A DNA stretch of 64,000 nt, taken from Trueperella bialowiezensis. Lineage in GTDB: Bacteria; Actinomycetota; Actinomycetes; Actinomycetales; Actinomycetaceae. Positions 45,547 to 55,814 of the stretch are shown piece by piece (within the stretch, counting starts at the first letter, position 1; the number at the start of each line of letters is the position of its first letter). Under the pieces are notes generated by a model. The model saw only the letters and a list, made by a program, of their open reading frames with translations. It made no database searches and was not told the DNA's origin. The DNA is taken from NCBI RefSeq assembly GCF_900637955.1, contig NZ_LR134476.1:1550001-1614000 (forward strand), given 5' to 3'. A program made the position numbers and the translations under genes.

Positions 45547-45718
45547 GCGGGGTGCCGACTAGTCTGTAACGCCGCTTTAGCGCGCTTTCCATGATGATTT
45601 TCACACGTCTAGTGGTCGTGCTGGAGTCAAACCGGGTAGCGCGATTGTTATCAAACCGTTATTCTTGTCTGTGTGCCAATCGCACGCATCAGATTTTTGT
45701 ATGAAGGGAGAAGCGGGC
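45547..45718. other. Region upstream of the M23 peptidase
   Basis: About 170 bases without a gene. It holds a direct repeat of GTTAT (45647-45651 and 45658-45662) 11 bases apart, a spacing of about one DNA turn, that could bind a response regulator. AAGGGAGAAG lies just before the chosen TTG start. Confidence 0.4.
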
Positions 45719-46720
45719 TTGAACCACGATGAGAGCAAGACGCTTCCATCCCGCAAAGAACTCAGGCTGGCCCGCGAGGCCGCTGAAAAAGAAGCCGCTA
45801 CGCACGTGGAACGCGTAGACCAGGAGCGGGACGACGTCGTCGCAACCGCCACGTTCGATACCGCTGGTTATGCGCGCGGCCCAATGAAGAAGGTTAAGCC
45901 GCGCACGCCTAAGTTTTTACTCACGCGCCCGCGCAACGGGTTGGCTAACCGCCGGGGCGTGCTCATCGGTGCCGGGCTGGCCGCGATGGTCACGGTCGGA
46001 TCTGCCGTGTCTGCGCTCAGTTTTTCCGGGCCGCATGACGCGCTTGCCGCACACGGCGTCGTCGACGACGGCACCCAACCGAACGTGCAACCGGCCGTTC
46101 CGGAGTCGCTAAAGAAAACCAATAGTGCTGCCGACGCCGCACGGTACAACGGTTTCAAGCGCGGATTTGCTGGAACGAACGTCGTCCAATGCGATGTGCG
46201 CCGCGCGCCGAATTCACTGGTCTCCGCGTTTGTGGAGGGTGAAGAATACGTGGTCATGCCGATGGCTGCGAACACGTATCGAATCACCTCGCCTTTCGGC
46301 TGGCGGCTTGACCCGTTTAGCTACACCCCGTCGATCCATCTTGGCGTGGACATGGCTGCACCTACGGGCACGCCGATTTACGCGATGGCCGACGGCACCG
46401 TGGTTCACGCCGGCGAAGGAATCGACGGGCGTTCAAACAATGTGATCGTGATCGAGCACGAGATCAACGGCGAAAAGTACATGTCCTGGTACGTTCACAT
46501 GTACGATGACGGCGTGTTCGTCAAGACCGGCGACGTCGTGAAAGCCGGTCAGCATATTGGTGCTGTCGGGTCGAATGGCCGTTCCACCGGGCCGCATCTA
46601 CATTTTGAGATCCACACCGGTCACGAACTCGTACTGGAGGATGGCTCGATCGACAACATTATCGATCCGATGGACAAGCTTAACGAGCTTGGCGCGATCG
46701 ACGTCTCAGACCTGTGTTAA
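45719..46720 (+). CDS. M23-family (LytM) peptidoglycan endopeptidase, membrane anchored
   Basis: Protein of 333 residues. A charged cytoplasmic stretch (about 1-75) is followed by one membrane helix (VLIGAGLAAMVTVGSAVSAL) and then a periplasmic M23 domain: the zinc ligands HLGVDMAAPTGTP and HLHFEIH, with ITSPFGWRLDPFSYTPSIH before them. It should cut peptide cross-links in the cell wall or act as a regulator of such enzymes. TTG 45719 has AAGGGAG upstream; ATG 45701 and GTG 45665 are alternatives. It overlaps the next gene by seven bases. Confidence 0.88.
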   Translation: MNHDESKTLPSRKELRLAREAAEKEAATHVERVDQERDDVVATATFDTAGYARGPMKKVKPRTPKFLLTRPRNGLANRRGVLIGAGLAAMVTVGSAVSALSFSGPHDALAAHGVVDDGTQPNVQPAVPESLKKTNSAADAARYNGFKRGFAGTNVVQCDVRRAPNSLVSAFVEGEEYVVMPMAANTYRITSPFGWRLDPFSYTPSIHLGVDMAAPTGTPIYAMADGTVVHAGEGIDGRSNNVIVIEHEINGEKYMSWYVHMYDDGVFVKTGDVVKAGQHIGAVGSNGRSTGPHLHFEIHTGHELVLEDGSIDNIIDPMDKLNELGAIDVSDLC

Positions 46721-47490
46721 TTAACCGGCTGTGGTCCGTTGGTGGTGAACCCGTTGTTTTAGCACACCGGGGCGGAAGTAACGAGGCGCCGGAGAATTCG
46801 ATTGAGGCCTTTCGGGCTATGCACGAACTGGGCTTTTATCATATTGAAACGGATTGTCAGCTGACTGCCGACGGGCGCGTGGTGGTGTTTCATGATCCGT
46901 TTCTCGATCGGGTGACCGATGCCAGCGGCCTAATTTCTGACTGGACGTGGGATGACCTGCAGCATGTGCAGGATCATTCCGGTAATCGAATCGTGTTGCT
47001 CGATGAACTGCTTGAAGAGTTCCCCGACTTCGTGCTCAATGTGGACGCGAAAACCGGCGAGGTAGCAGCTCCGATGGCTCAGGTCATTTCCCGGCATAAC
47101 GCTGTTGACCGGGTGTCACTGGCGAGTTTTAGTGAACGGCGGCTGCGGCGTTTGCGGCGAATGTTGCCGGGGGTGCGCTCGTCGATGGGAACAATGGCGA
47201 TCGCGCGGATCGTGGTGGCTTCCAAAGCGCCGCGTGCGCTTCGCCGGCTAGTTGTTCATAAGCTACCCGGGCCCGCGCAGGGGGTTGAAGCCGTGCAAGT
47301 GCCGGAGTTTTTTAAAGAGATTGAAGTGGTGAACGAGCGCTTTGTGGCGTTAGCGCATTCGCTGGGCTTGGCGGTTCACGTGTGGACCGTGAACGAAGAA
47401 GCTGACATGCGTAAGCTCTTGGCGCTTGGCGTGGATGGGCTGATCACCGACGAGCCGTCGCTGGCCCGTGCCGTGATCGCCGAGCGGTAG
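46714..47490 (+). CDS. Glycerophosphodiester phosphodiesterase family protein
   Basis: GDPD enzyme of 258 residues, releasing glycerol-3-phosphate from phosphodiesters. Metal and catalytic motifs: AHRGGSNEAPENSIEAF, ETDCQLTADGRVVVFHDPFLDRVT, and the C-terminal VHVWTVNEEADMRKLLALGVDGLITDEP. No signal peptide, so cytoplasmic. GTG 46714 overlaps the end of the peptidase gene by seven bases. No ribosome site is visible, which agrees with coupled translation. Confidence 0.92.
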   Translation: MLINRLWSVGGEPVVLAHRGGSNEAPENSIEAFRAMHELGFYHIETDCQLTADGRVVVFHDPFLDRVTDASGLISDWTWDDLQHVQDHSGNRIVLLDELLEEFPDFVLNVDAKTGEVAAPMAQVISRHNAVDRVSLASFSERRLRRLRRMLPGVRSSMGTMAIARIVVASKAPRALRRLVVHKLPGPAQGVEAVQVPEFFKEIEVVNERFVALAHSLGLAVHVWTVNEEADMRKLLALGVDGLITDEPSLARAVIAER

Positions 47491-47510
47491 CGCGCGTACC
47501 GGCGCTTTAT
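47489..47510 (+). terminator. Weak hairpin after the phosphodiesterase gene
   Basis: AGCGC (47489-47493) pairs with GCGCT (47502-47506) over an eight-base loop and is followed by TTAT. A weak terminator at best. Confidence 0.3.
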
Positions 47511-47577
47511 CGTGTGATAGTTTCCGGTTAAGAGGGGCTGGGGCCAGTCCTGCAAATAGTTACGGCTTGGTGCAGGC

Positions 47578-47654
47578 GTTATTGCTAAATAAGCAGAAAT
47601 GGCGGGGGTTGAGGCCCTTGAGTCCGGCAAAATTGCTATATAAGCAGAAACGCG
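47578..47654 (+). repeat. 77-bp intergenic repeat, copy B
   Basis: Second copy of the element at 39181-39257: same length, same orientation, about 66 of 77 bases identical, with the two 20-base motifs again starting 51 bases apart (47582 and 47633). It lies between the 3' ends of the phosphodiesterase gene and tRNA-Arg. Confidence 0.85.
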
Positions 47655-47717
47655 TGAGTAGAGGCGGGCTGAGCCGGGTTGTGACTGGGTTTCCGGCGCA
47701 AAGCGGCCAGTTTTGAT

Positions 47718-47793
47718 TGGTACCCCGAATAGGATTCGAACCTACGACCTTCTGCTCCGGAGGCAGACGCTCTATCCCCTGAGCTATCGGGGC
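47718..47793 (-). tRNA. tRNA-Arg(CCG), CCA encoded
   Basis: Read on the minus strand, a complete cloverleaf: acceptor stem GCCCCGA/TCGGGGT, D-arm GCTCAGGGGATAGAGC, anticodon stem TCTGC/GCAGA with loop CTCCGGA (anticodon CCG), T-arm with GGTTCGAATCC, discriminator A at 47721 and encoded CCA at 47718-47720. The first pair is a G-T wobble. It decodes the arginine codon CGG. Confidence 0.95.
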
Positions 47794-47806
47794 TCAGCGA
47801 TTTGCC

Positions 47807-47812
47807 AGTCTA
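47807..47812 (-). promoter_or_regulatory. -10 element of the tRNA-Arg gene
   Basis: On the minus strand TAGACT lies 13 bases upstream of the tRNA 5' end, placing the transcript start a few bases before the gene, as expected for a stable RNA. No strong -35 box is seen. Confidence 0.5.
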
Positions 47813-47999
47813 ACACCGTTTCTGTTCAGCCCGCGAATCAACCTAGAAAATGTGAACAATCCACCTCGCGCCTTGCAGGGCCATGAGCCTCACCTGCCGG
47901 TTCAGACCTACGCGAAAGCCTATTTATCTATCTGCGTTGTGCTGTTAACATTCTTTGCGGAAGTGCCGCCACGCTAGCCGTCGTTGATAAGGATCATGA
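47813..47999. other. Intergenic region before the secreted protein gene
   Basis: About 190 bases between tRNA-Arg and the gene at 48000. It contains AT-richer stretches (CCTATTTATCTATC near 47920) that may be promoter, and AAGGAT as ribosome site. I see no further gene, tRNA or strong hairpin. Confidence 0.4.
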
Positions 48000-49361
48000 A
48001 TGTCTCGCAGGTTGATGTTGATGTTTGCAGCTGTTGTGACAGCGGTTGGCCTTGCGTGTAGTTCGTGCACGGGGGATGTGGGCCCGGGTGGTAGTTCGCC
48101 CACGAGTCCGTCGGGGGAACACAGTTCAACGGAGGATACTCCGTATCCGGTGGTGGCGCCGGAGATTAAGACGTCGGGGATTGCTGATAATTCGAGTCCT
48201 GACGCATGGGCGTTCAATGAGTATGAGGTTAAAGCTCCTGAGGCGTTCCCAATTCCGCATGGTGAGGAGTTGTGTGCGTTGCAGGGGGATTTTGTGGTGA
48301 CGTCGAATCCTGTGTCGCGTGAGGTGCGGGGGTGGTATGTGCCCACGCGGACTGTTGCGTGGGTGCTTCCCGATCGGCTGTGTGCTAAGGATAGTTTGGT
48401 TCCGCAGAGGCTGACTGAGGGCGTGGTCGTTGGTGTTAACCGGACCGCCGACAAGTCGGAGGAGCTTCCTAAGTCTGGAGAGCTCCTCGATTTTGCTACG
48501 GGCGAGTCGCTGATGGACATTCCGGTGTTGGATCCGAGTTCGGAGAGTGCGCCGATGCCCATGGGTGCGGTGGGCGGTGTCCTCGTGCTCAATGTGGATG
48601 GCTCGTTGTATGGGCTCAATAAGGACGGCGAGCTGATGTGGCAGTTGGCGGCGCCGGGGTGGTCGTGGTCGAAGAACTTGATGACGGGCCATATTTTTGG
48701 GATGCGTGACAAGGGCGCGCAGGTGCATGTAGTCAACGCTGTGACGGGGAAGATTGTGGTGGACAAGTCGATTCCGCCAGAGCGTCCGGTGACGTACACG
48801 AGCGACGGTTTCATGTTTAAGCCCGACGACGACGCCCCGTTCACGTTCGTGTCCCTCGACGGGAGTGTCTCCCAGTTGGATGAGAGTTTTGAAGGTGGCA
48901 GTTATGTGCCGACAGCTCGGGCTGGCGCATTGTTTCCGCTGAATATTTATCTTAATCCGAAGGCGGGTCCTATTTTTGATGCGCAGGGTAATCCTGCGAA
49001 TTTTGAGGTTGATTTGGAGGAGTTCCGGGCTGAGCCTGCTGGCGACGTCGAAACTCCGCGCGCACCGGATGACCTGTCAGCGCCGGATGCTCGCCCGATG
49101 CCAACCTCGGACACTGGGCACAAGGAAACTCCAGCGCCGGAGATTGTGGCTGTGACGGCAGATGGCAAGCATGCACTGGTAGATGACAAGGTGGGGATGA
49201 TCTACCTGATTGATCGTGAGGGTAAACCCGTGTGGCAGTTGGCGGCGCAGCGGCCGTGGGTGATGAGCTCCTATCTGGTTGCAGAATTTGGTACGGGCAA
49301 CGTGCAGATTTTGGTGCCGGATTTTGCGGCGGCGAACGACGAGGCAACTGAGCCTGCCTAG
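48000..49361 (+). CDS. Secreted or lipid-anchored protein of unknown function, beta-propeller-like
   Basis: Protein of 453 residues. An N-terminal signal (MSRRLMLMFAAVVTAVGLACSSC) ends in two cysteines, either of which could be lipidated, though neither lipobox is canonical. A Ser/Pro-rich stretch follows, then repeated beta segments of the kind LVLNVDGSLYGLNKDGELMWQL and MIYLIDREGKPVWQLAAQ, which recall PQQ/WD-type propeller blades. ATG 48000 has AAGGAT upstream. No enzyme motif is recognised. It stands alone between tRNA-Arg and argS. Confidence 0.75.
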   Translation: MSRRLMLMFAAVVTAVGLACSSCTGDVGPGGSSPTSPSGEHSSTEDTPYPVVAPEIKTSGIADNSSPDAWAFNEYEVKAPEAFPIPHGEELCALQGDFVVTSNPVSREVRGWYVPTRTVAWVLPDRLCAKDSLVPQRLTEGVVVGVNRTADKSEELPKSGELLDFATGESLMDIPVLDPSSESAPMPMGAVGGVLVLNVDGSLYGLNKDGELMWQLAAPGWSWSKNLMTGHIFGMRDKGAQVHVVNAVTGKIVVDKSIPPERPVTYTSDGFMFKPDDDAPFTFVSLDGSVSQLDESFEGGSYVPTARAGALFPLNIYLNPKAGPIFDAQGNPANFEVDLEEFRAEPAGDVETPRAPDDLSAPDARPMPTSDTGHKETPAPEIVAVTADGKHALVDDKVGMIYLIDREGKPVWQLAAQRPWVMSSYLVAEFGTGNVQILVPDFAAANDEATEPA

Positions 49362-49432
49362 AATCGGTTCCGTGCCGCATCCTTTCGAGCCCGATATGAG
49401 AGACCAAAGTTTTGCTCGGCCACCTTGGCGGC

Positions 49433-49438
49433 TAGACT
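49433..49438 (+). promoter_or_regulatory. -10 element for argS (leaderless)
   Basis: TAGACT ends seven bases before the argS ATG at 49446 and no Shine-Dalgarno sequence is present. The message for this long operon head is therefore probably leaderless. Confidence 0.5.
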
Positions 49439-49445
49439 TTGTGCC

Positions 49446-51125
49446 ATGACTCCAGAAGAACTCTCTGCTTTTATCCGCACCTGTTTGAATGAGGCCATTG
49501 TGGCTGGTGAGGTCACTCTTGATCCGGCCGAGGTTGGTGAGGTGAAGGTGGAGCGTCCGCGAAGTCGCGAGCATGGTGATTGGGCGACGAACGTGGCGAT
49601 GCAGTATGCGAAGAAGGCGGGTACGAATCCGCGTGCGCTCGCGGAGGTTCTGGCTAAGCGTATTGAGCGGGCGGATGAGATTACGGCCGTGGATATTGCC
49701 GGCCCGGGTTTTATGAATATTACGCTGAATAAGGCGGCTGCCGGGGAACTCGCTCGCACGATTGTGGAGGCGGGGTCTGATTACGGTACGACGACGTCGT
49801 TGCGCGGCGGCACGGTGAACCTCGAGTTCGTGTCGGCTAACCCAACAGGCCCGATTCATGTGGGCGGGGCGCGCTGGGCGGCGGTGGGTGATTCGCTCGC
49901 CCGGATACTTGAGGCTGCGGGCGCGCAGGTGGTGCGCGAGTACTATTTCAATGATCACGGCGCGCAGATTAACCGCTTTTCGGCGTCGCTGTTGGCGCGG
50001 GCTCGCGGTGAGGAAGCGCCGGAGGATGGTTACGGCGGCCAGTACATCGCTGACATTGCGGCCGAGGTGATCAACGGCGAAAAGCAGGCTGGTAGACCTG
50101 ACCCGGCGTCGTTGCCGGACGCCGAGGCGCTGGAGGTGTTCCGGGAGCGTGGTGTCACGTTGATGTTTGACTCGATCAAGCAGGAGCTCGCCGATTTCCG
50201 GGTTGAGTTTGATGTGTATTTCCACGAGGATTCGCTTCACGAATCGGGTGCGGTGGCCGAGGCGATTGACGAGCTGCGTGAGCGCGGCGTGATTTTTGAG
50301 GCCGACGGCGCAACGTGGGTGCGCACCACCGATTTTGGTGATGATAAGGATCGCGTGATTATTAAATCCGACGGGGATGCGGCCTATTTCGCGGGCGATA
50401 TTGCCTACTATCTCAACAAGCGCAACCGCGGCGCGGACCACGTGATCATTATGCTGGGCGCCGACCATCACGGGTACGTGGGCAGAATGTACGCGATGGC
50501 TCGTGCGTTTGGTGACACGGCCGGCGTCGGCGAAAACCTCGAGCTGCTCATTGGTCAGCTGGTCAATCTTGTCAAGGATGGCGAGCCGGTGCGGATGTCG
50601 AAGCGGGCCGGCACGATTGTGGTGCTTGGTGATCTTGTGGATGCGGCAGGAGTGGATGCCGCGCGGTATTCGCTCGTGCGCCAGGCGCTCGATACGCCGA
50701 TTGATTTGGACTTGGATGTCATTACGTCGCATACGAATGAGAACCCCGTGTATTACGTGCAGTATGCGCATGCGCGTACGTGTGCGGTGGACCGGAATGC
50801 GGCTCAGCACGGGGTTACTCGCGACGAGTTCGATCCGGCCTTGCTTGATAGTCAGGCCGACGGCGATCTGATCGCGGCTCTTGCACAGTATCCAGACATC
50901 GTGGTTCAGGCGGCTAGTTTGCGTGAGCCGCACCGGGTGGCCCGCTATCTTGAAGAACTCGCGGGTAAGTACCACTCGTGGTACGGCGTCTCCCGGGTGA
51001 CTCCGCGTGGGGATGACCCGGTGGACGTTGTTCATCAAACGCGGTTGTGGCTGAACGACGCCACCGGGCAGGTGCTGCGTAACGGGCTGGGGCTGCTGGG
51101 TGTGAGTGCTCCGGAGCGGATGTAA
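49446..51125 (+). CDS. argS: Arginyl-tRNA synthetase
   Basis: Class I synthetase of 559 residues that charges tRNA-Arg. The nucleotide-binding site is [20 protein letters not shown], where GG replaces the usual GH of the HIGH motif, as in other actinobacterial ArgRS. The lysine loop is VRMSKRAGT. The N-terminal additional domain and the C-terminal anticodon-binding DALR domain ([10 protein letters not shown] ... [10 protein letters not shown]-type end) are present. ATG 49446 gives the standard N terminus. It heads the lysA-thr cluster. Confidence 0.95.
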   Translation: MTPEELSAFIRTCLNEAIVAGEVTLDPAEVGEVKVERPRSREHGDWATNVAMQYAKKAGTNPRALAEVLAKRIERADEITAVDIAGPGFMNITLNKAAAGELARTIVEAGSDYGTTTSLRGGTVNLEFVSANPTGPIHVGGARWAAVGDSLARILEAAGAQVVREYYFNDHGAQINRFSASLLARARGEEAPEDGYGGQYIADIAAEVINGEKQAGRPDPASLPDAEALEVFRERGVTLMFDSIKQELADFRVEFDVYFHEDSLHESGAVAEAIDELRERGVIFEADGATWVRTTDFGDDKDRVIIKSDGDAAYFAGDIAYYLNKRNRGADHVIIMLGADHHGYVGRMYAMARAFGDTAGVGENLELLIGQLVNLVKDGEPVRMSKRAGTIVVLGDLVDAAGVDAARYSLVRQALDTPIDLDLDVITSHTNENPVYYVQYAHARTCAVDRNAAQHGVTRDEFDPALLDSQADGDLIAALAQYPDIVVQAASLREPHRVARYLEELAGKYHSWYGVSRVTPRGDDPVDVVHQTRLWLNDATGQVLRNGLGLLGVSAPERM

Positions 51126-52489
51126 TGAGCGAGATGATGGCAACGCCCGAGCCAAATGGCGAGCGTCATGGCCTGTGGTCGGTGAACACGCGTAGAGATT
51201 CAGATGGCGTGCTTACCGTGGCTGGAGTGTCAGTGGAAGATATTGCGCGCGAGTTTGGCACGCCAACCTACGTGTTGGATGAGGACGACATGCGCTCCCG
51301 TGCTCGCGCGTGGAAGAGAGCCATGGACGAGGCCTTCGCCGATCTGGCGGGAGCCGAGGTGTATTACGCCGGCAAGGCCTTCCTGTCCAAGGCGGTGGCG
51401 CGCTGGATGACCGCCGAGGGCCTGCACATCGACACGGCTTCGTATGGCGAGTTGCAGACCGTGCTCGCGGCGGGCGTGCCCGGTAGTCGGATTGGGTTGC
51501 ATGGCAACAATAAGTCGGATGAAGAGATCGCGCTCGCGCTGGAGAAGGGCATCGCCCATATCGTCATCGATTCGCTGCCGGAGATTGATCAAGTTGCGCG
51601 CCTTGCGGCACAACGGAAAATGCGCGCGCCCGTTTATGTGCGGGTGACCACCGGGGTTCATGCTGGTGGGCATGATTTCATTCAGACGGCCCATGAGGAT
51701 CAAAAGTTTGGCCTGTCAGTGAACTCGGGGGCGGCGCAGCAGGCGATACGCGAGATCGCGGCTAACGAGCACCTTGACCTGCTGGGTTTGCATTCGCATA
51801 TCGGCTCGCAGATTTTGGCGACGGCGGGTTTTGGCGAGGCCGCGAAAGTGGTGCTCGATTTGCGCACGTGGGCTGCTGAGCAGGGCACCCAGATCCGCGA
51901 GGTGGATCTGGGTGGCGGCTACGGTGTGCGCTATACGGACGACGACGCCGTTCCTCCGGCTCCCGAAGAATTTGCCGGTGTGCTTGCGCAGGCGGTTCGC
52001 GACCACGTGTCGAAGACCGGCCTGCCGGCACCGCTGGTGTCGATTGAGCCGGGCAGGTCGATCGTGGCGCCGGCGATGTTGACGCTCTACGAAGTGGGCA
52101 CGATTAAGGACGTGCAGACGGATTCGGGGCCGCGCCGCTACGTGTCGGTGGATGGCGGAATGTCGGATAACCTGCGTCCGGCGCTGTATGGAGCGAACTA
52201 CACGGCCGCGCTCGCGTCCCGGAATGCCGACGGCGAGCTGGTGCGCTCGCGCGTCGTGGGAAAGCACTGCGAATCGGGCGATATTGTGGTGCATAACGTG
52301 GGGTTGCCCGATAGTGTGGAGGCGGGCGATTTGCTCGCGGTGCCCGTCACCGGCGCCTACGGGCGTTCGATGGGTTCGAACTACAACATGATGTGCCGTC
52401 CCGGTGTGGTCGCCGTCGTGGATGGACAGGCTCGCGAAATTGTTCGACGCGAGACGATCGATGACCTGCTGGCGCTCGACGTCGGCTAA
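51125..52489 (+). CDS. lysA: Diaminopimelate decarboxylase
   Basis: PLP enzyme of 454 residues making L-lysine from meso-diaminopimelate. The PLP lysine is Lys84 in YYAGKAFLSK; further motifs are GLHSHIGSQI, the phosphate loop DLGGGYGVRY, a EPGRSIVAPA segment, and GKHCESGDI with the catalytic cysteine. The ATG overlaps the argS stop by one base (TAATG). It competes for the same intermediate that feeds peptidoglycan. Confidence 0.95.
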   Translation: MSEMMATPEPNGERHGLWSVNTRRDSDGVLTVAGVSVEDIAREFGTPTYVLDEDDMRSRARAWKRAMDEAFADLAGAEVYYAGKAFLSKAVARWMTAEGLHIDTASYGELQTVLAAGVPGSRIGLHGNNKSDEEIALALEKGIAHIVIDSLPEIDQVARLAAQRKMRAPVYVRVTTGVHAGGHDFIQTAHEDQKFGLSVNSGAAQQAIREIAANEHLDLLGLHSHIGSQILATAGFGEAAKVVLDLRTWAAEQGTQIREVDLGGGYGVRYTDDDAVPPAPEEFAGVLAQAVRDHVSKTGLPAPLVSIEPGRSIVAPAMLTLYEVGTIKDVQTDSGPRRYVSVDGGMSDNLRPALYGANYTAALASRNADGELVRSRVVGKHCESGDIVVHNVGLPDSVEAGDLLAVPVTGAYGRSMGSNYNMMCRPGVVAVVDGQAREIVRRETIDDLLALDVG

Positions 52490-52516
52490 ACGCTAGAAGC
52501 AAACGGAAGAGAAACA

Positions 52517-53794
52517 ATGACAATCAAGATTGCGCTACTAGGTGCAGGGACGGTAGGCAGCCAGGTGGCTCGCCTGCTCAAGGAAGAAAATGAGTTGCTT
52601 GCCGCGCGTGCGGGTGCCCCGTTGGAACTGGTGGGGATTTCGGTGTCGAATCTTGAGGCCGAGCGCGATCCGTGGATTGATCGCGAGCTGCTCACCACGG
52701 ATTCGAAGGCGATCATCGATCAGGCTGATATTGTCATCGAACTGATCGGCGGCGTTGATCTTCCGCGCGAACTCATTTTGTATGCGATCAATTCGGGCGC
52801 TTCCGTGGTCACGGGCAATAAGGCATTGCTGGCTGAGCACGGCCCGGAGATTTATGATCTGGCGAAAGAGAAGAATGTTGACGTCTACTATGAGGCTGCG
52901 GTCGCGGGTGCCGTGCCTGTGGTGTATGCGGTGCGCGAGTCGCTCGCGGGCGATACGGTCAAGGCGATTCAGGGTATTTTGAACGGCACCACGAACTACA
53001 TTCTTGACGAGATGACCACGAAGGGGCTGCCCTTCGATGAGGTGCTGGCCACCGCCCAAGAGCTCGGTTTCGCGGAAGCGGATCCGACTGCCGATGTGGA
53101 CGGGCATGATGCGGCGGCGAAGATCGCGATCCTTGCCTCGCTCGCGTTCCACAAGCGCGTCCATATCGACGACGTCCAGGTGGAGGGTATTCGTGAAATC
53201 ACATCGAGTGATATTGCGGCGGCAACTGCTGGCGGTTACGTCATCAAGCTGATCGCTGAGGCCACGCAGGATGATGCGGGCAAGATTGACGTGCGGGTTG
53301 GCCCGACGCTCGTGCCGGAGGCACACCCGCTGGCGTCGATTGGCGGTTCGTTTAACGCCGTCGTTATTGAAGCGGAAGCGGCGGATCGGCTCATGTTCTA
53401 CGGGCGCGGTGCGGGCGGTGCGCCCACTGCGTCGGCTGTGCTGTCCGACGTCGTGGCGGCTGCGTCTAAGCGCGTGGTGGGCGGGCGAGCCCCGCAAGAA
53501 ATCGTGCTTGGAAAGTCTGAGTTCGTGGCTGCGGAGGATTCGACGTCGAAGTACTTTGTACGGATGGACGTCCAAGACGAAGTGGGCACGCTTGCGCAAC
53601 TGGCTAGGTTGTTTGCTGATGCGGGCGTGTCGATATCGTCGGTGCAGCAAGAATCTGTGGCTGGCAACGGCGAAGCGGAAATCACGATTACGACCCACAC
53701 TGCCCGGGCAGCTGATCTTGCCGCTACGATCGAAAGTATTAATGACACGCAGACGGCGAAGGTTTCGCGCGTGCTGCGGGTGGCGGACGAGTAG
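52517..53794 (+). CDS. hom: Homoserine dehydrogenase
   Basis: NAD(P)-dependent enzyme of 425 residues reducing aspartate semialdehyde to homoserine. The dinucleotide loop is [15 protein letters not shown]; the substrate region contains [20 protein letters not shown] and [13 protein letters not shown]. The C-terminal ACT domain (about 345-425, [20 protein letters not shown]) normally gives threonine feedback inhibition. GGAAGAGAAA precedes the ATG. Confidence 0.95.
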   Translation: MTIKIALLGAGTVGSQVARLLKEENELLAARAGAPLELVGISVSNLEAERDPWIDRELLTTDSKAIIDQADIVIELIGGVDLPRELILYAINSGASVVTGNKALLAEHGPEIYDLAKEKNVDVYYEAAVAGAVPVVYAVRESLAGDTVKAIQGILNGTTNYILDEMTTKGLPFDEVLATAQELGFAEADPTADVDGHDAAAKIAILASLAFHKRVHIDDVQVEGIREITSSDIAAATAGGYVIKLIAEATQDDAGKIDVRVGPTLVPEAHPLASIGGSFNAVVIEAEAADRLMFYGRGAGGAPTASAVLSDVVAAASKRVVGGRAPQEIVLGKSEFVAAEDSTSKYFVRMDVQDEVGTLAQLARLFADAGVSISSVQQESVAGNGEAEITITTHTARAADLAATIESINDTQTAKVSRVLRVADE

Positions 53795-53820
53795 GCTTCG
53801 GGTTCCAAGGAGAGAACTTT

Positions 53821-54921
53821 ATGGCGCATCAGTGGCGCGGCATTATTGCCGAATATCGGGATAGGCTTCCGTTTGGCGACGACGATCCGGTTGTGAGCCT
53901 GGGCGAGGGCGGCACGCCTCTCGTGTATGCTCGTGCGATTTCGCAGCGGGTAGGCGCGGACGTTCATATTAAGGTCGAGGGTGCGAACCCCACGGGCTCT
54001 TTTAAAGACCGCGGGATGACCACCGCGATTTCACAGGTGAAGCAGTCTGATGTGCAGGTGGTGGCCTGTGCGTCGACGGGGAACACCTCGGCGTCGGCGG
54101 CTGCCTATGCGGTGGCTGCTGGGCTGACGTGTGCGGTTATTTTGCCAGCCGGCAAGATTGCTGCCGGCAAGCTGGCTCAGGCGATTGTGCACGGAGCGCA
54201 GCTCGTGGCGGTGGATGGTAATTTTGATGATTGCCTGCGGATCGTTCGCGAGCTGACCGATGAACATCCGGTGGCGCTCGTAAATTCGGTGAACCCCTAC
54301 CGCTTGCAAGGGCAGAAGACTGCCGCCTTTGAAATTGTGGACGCGCTTGGTGATGCGCCTGATATTCACGTGCTGCCCGTTGGGAATGCCGGCAATATTT
54401 CGGCCTACTGGATGGGTTACAACGAGTACGCGGGTAAGACTACGCTCGCCTCGATGGATGATTCGGCCCTGCATATGGAGCCGGTGGCCACGAAGGTTCC
54501 GCAGATGTGGGGCGTGCAAGCCTGGGGTGCGGCGCCGCTCGTGCTCGGGCACGTTGTGGATAATCCGGAGACGATCGCAACAGCGATCAGGATCGGCAAT
54601 CCGGCGTCGTGGAAGTATGCGGAAGCTGCGCGTGATGATTCGCGCGGCTGGATCGACCGGGTGACGGACGAGCAGATTTTACAGGCCCAGAAGATTCTGG
54701 CTGCTGAGGCGGGGATTTTCGTAGAGCCGGCGTCGGCGGCTTCTGTTGCTGGGCTCATTCAGGCGGCTGAGCAGGGCAAGGTTCCTGAAGGGGCGACGAT
54801 CGTGTGTACGGTGACGGGCAACGGGCTGAAAGATACCGCTACGGCGCTTGGCGATGTTGATCTGGATTTCACGCCGATTGAACCGACGACGGCGGCCGCG
54901 ATGGAGGTTCTTGGGCTGTGA
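53821..54921 (+). CDS. thrC: Threonine synthase
   Basis: PLP enzyme of 366 residues converting phosphohomoserine to threonine. Lys62 in GSFKDRGM binds [19 protein letters not shown] and the phosphate loop [12 protein letters not shown] follow. The short actinobacterial form lacks the plant-type SAM domain. AAGGAGAG lies before the ATG. Its stop overlaps the thrB start by four bases (GTGA). Confidence 0.96.
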   Translation: MAHQWRGIIAEYRDRLPFGDDDPVVSLGEGGTPLVYARAISQRVGADVHIKVEGANPTGSFKDRGMTTAISQVKQSDVQVVACASTGNTSASAAAYAVAAGLTCAVILPAGKIAAGKLAQAIVHGAQLVAVDGNFDDCLRIVRELTDEHPVALVNSVNPYRLQGQKTAAFEIVDALGDAPDIHVLPVGNAGNISAYWMGYNEYAGKTTLASMDDSALHMEPVATKVPQMWGVQAWGAAPLVLGHVVDNPETIATAIRIGNPASWKYAEAARDDSRGWIDRVTDEQILQAQKILAAEAGIFVEPASAASVAGLIQAAEQGKVPEGATIVCTVTGNGLKDTATALGDVDLDFTPIEPTTAAAMEVLGL

Positions 54922-55814
54922 GGATCGTGAAGGACACGGCGCGAGTGAAGGTGCCGGCGTCGTCGGGCAATCTCGGCCCCGGTTTCGACTCGATGGGGAT
55001 GGCGCACGACGTGTGGGACGACGTGTCTGTCACGTTGACCACGGGCAAGTCGCGCGTGTTGATTCTCGGCGAGGGCAATGCGAGCCTGCCAAAGGATGAA
55101 TCGCATTTGATCGTGCAGACGATGCGGGAAACGTTTGAACGTGTGGGCGCTCCCGTGTCTGGGATTGAGCTGGTGTGCCGCAATAGTATTCCGCAGGGTA
55201 AGGGCATGGGTTCGTCGGCGGCTGCGCTGACGGCGGCCGTCATGCTCGTGCGTGAACTGCTGGGCAAGCCCGAGGAGTTTACCCGCGCTGAAGTGCTCAA
55301 CATTGTGGCTGGCTATGAGGGGCATCCGGATAATGCGGCGCCTGCTATTTACGGTGGTGCAACGCTGTCGTGGCGTGAGGGGGAGGGTTATCAGACCGTC
55401 CAGCTGCCGGTGGCTGACGCCGTGAAGACCACGTTGCTTATTCCCGAGGAAGTTTTGCTGACGACGACGGCGCGAGCGGCTCTTCCCGAACGCGTCCCGC
55501 TGGTTGACGCCGCGTTTAACGCTTCGCGCTCCGCGCTGATGGTGCATGCGTTGGCTCAGGCGCCCCAGCTTCTGTTTGCCGCCACGGAAGATCGCTTGCA
55601 TCAGCAGTATCGTGCCGATTCGATGGCGCACACGAGCGCGGTGCTCGCGGCCTTGCGTGAGGCCGGCTGGCCTGCCGTCGTCTCCGGTGCTGGCCCGTCG
55701 ATCCTGCTGTTTGCCGAGGTTGATCCGGTGATGGTGAAAATTTTGGAAGAGCAAGGTTTCCGTGCGGTTCCTTCGCAACAGGTGCGTGGAGCGCATGCGG
55801 TTGCCGAATCCTAA
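54918..55814 (+). CDS. thrB: Homoserine kinase
   Basis: GHMP kinase of 298 residues phosphorylating homoserine. Motif 1 is [18 protein letters not shown], the ATP loop is [20 protein letters not shown], and motif 3 is [15 protein letters not shown] 54918 lies in the thrC stop. The order hom-thrC-thrB is the actinobacterial one. Confidence 0.95.
   Translation: MRIVKDTARVKVPASSGNLGPGFDSMGMAHDVWDDVSVTLTTGKSRVLILGEGNASLPKDESHLIVQTMRETFERVGAPVSGIELVCRNSIPQGKGMGSSAAALTAAVMLVRELLGKPEEFTRAEVLNIVAGYEGHPDNAAPAIYGGATLSWREGEGYQTVQLPVADAVKTTLLIPEEVLLTTTARAALPERVPLVDAAFNASRSALMVHALAQAPQLLFAATEDRLHQQYRADSMAHTSAVLAALREAGWPAVVSGAGPSILLFAEVDPVMVKILEEQGFRAVPSQQVRGAHAVAES

Noticed and set aside
49077-51155. Very long open frame on the minus strand opposite argS and the 48000 gene
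   Set aside because: It is antisense to clearly recognised genes, has no family similarity and a composition expected from high GC codon shadows.
52490-52516. Search for a T-box, riboswitch or threonine attenuator before hom/thrC/thrB
   Set aside because: The gaps are 26-27 bases or overlaps and contain only ribosome sites; nothing of this kind fits.
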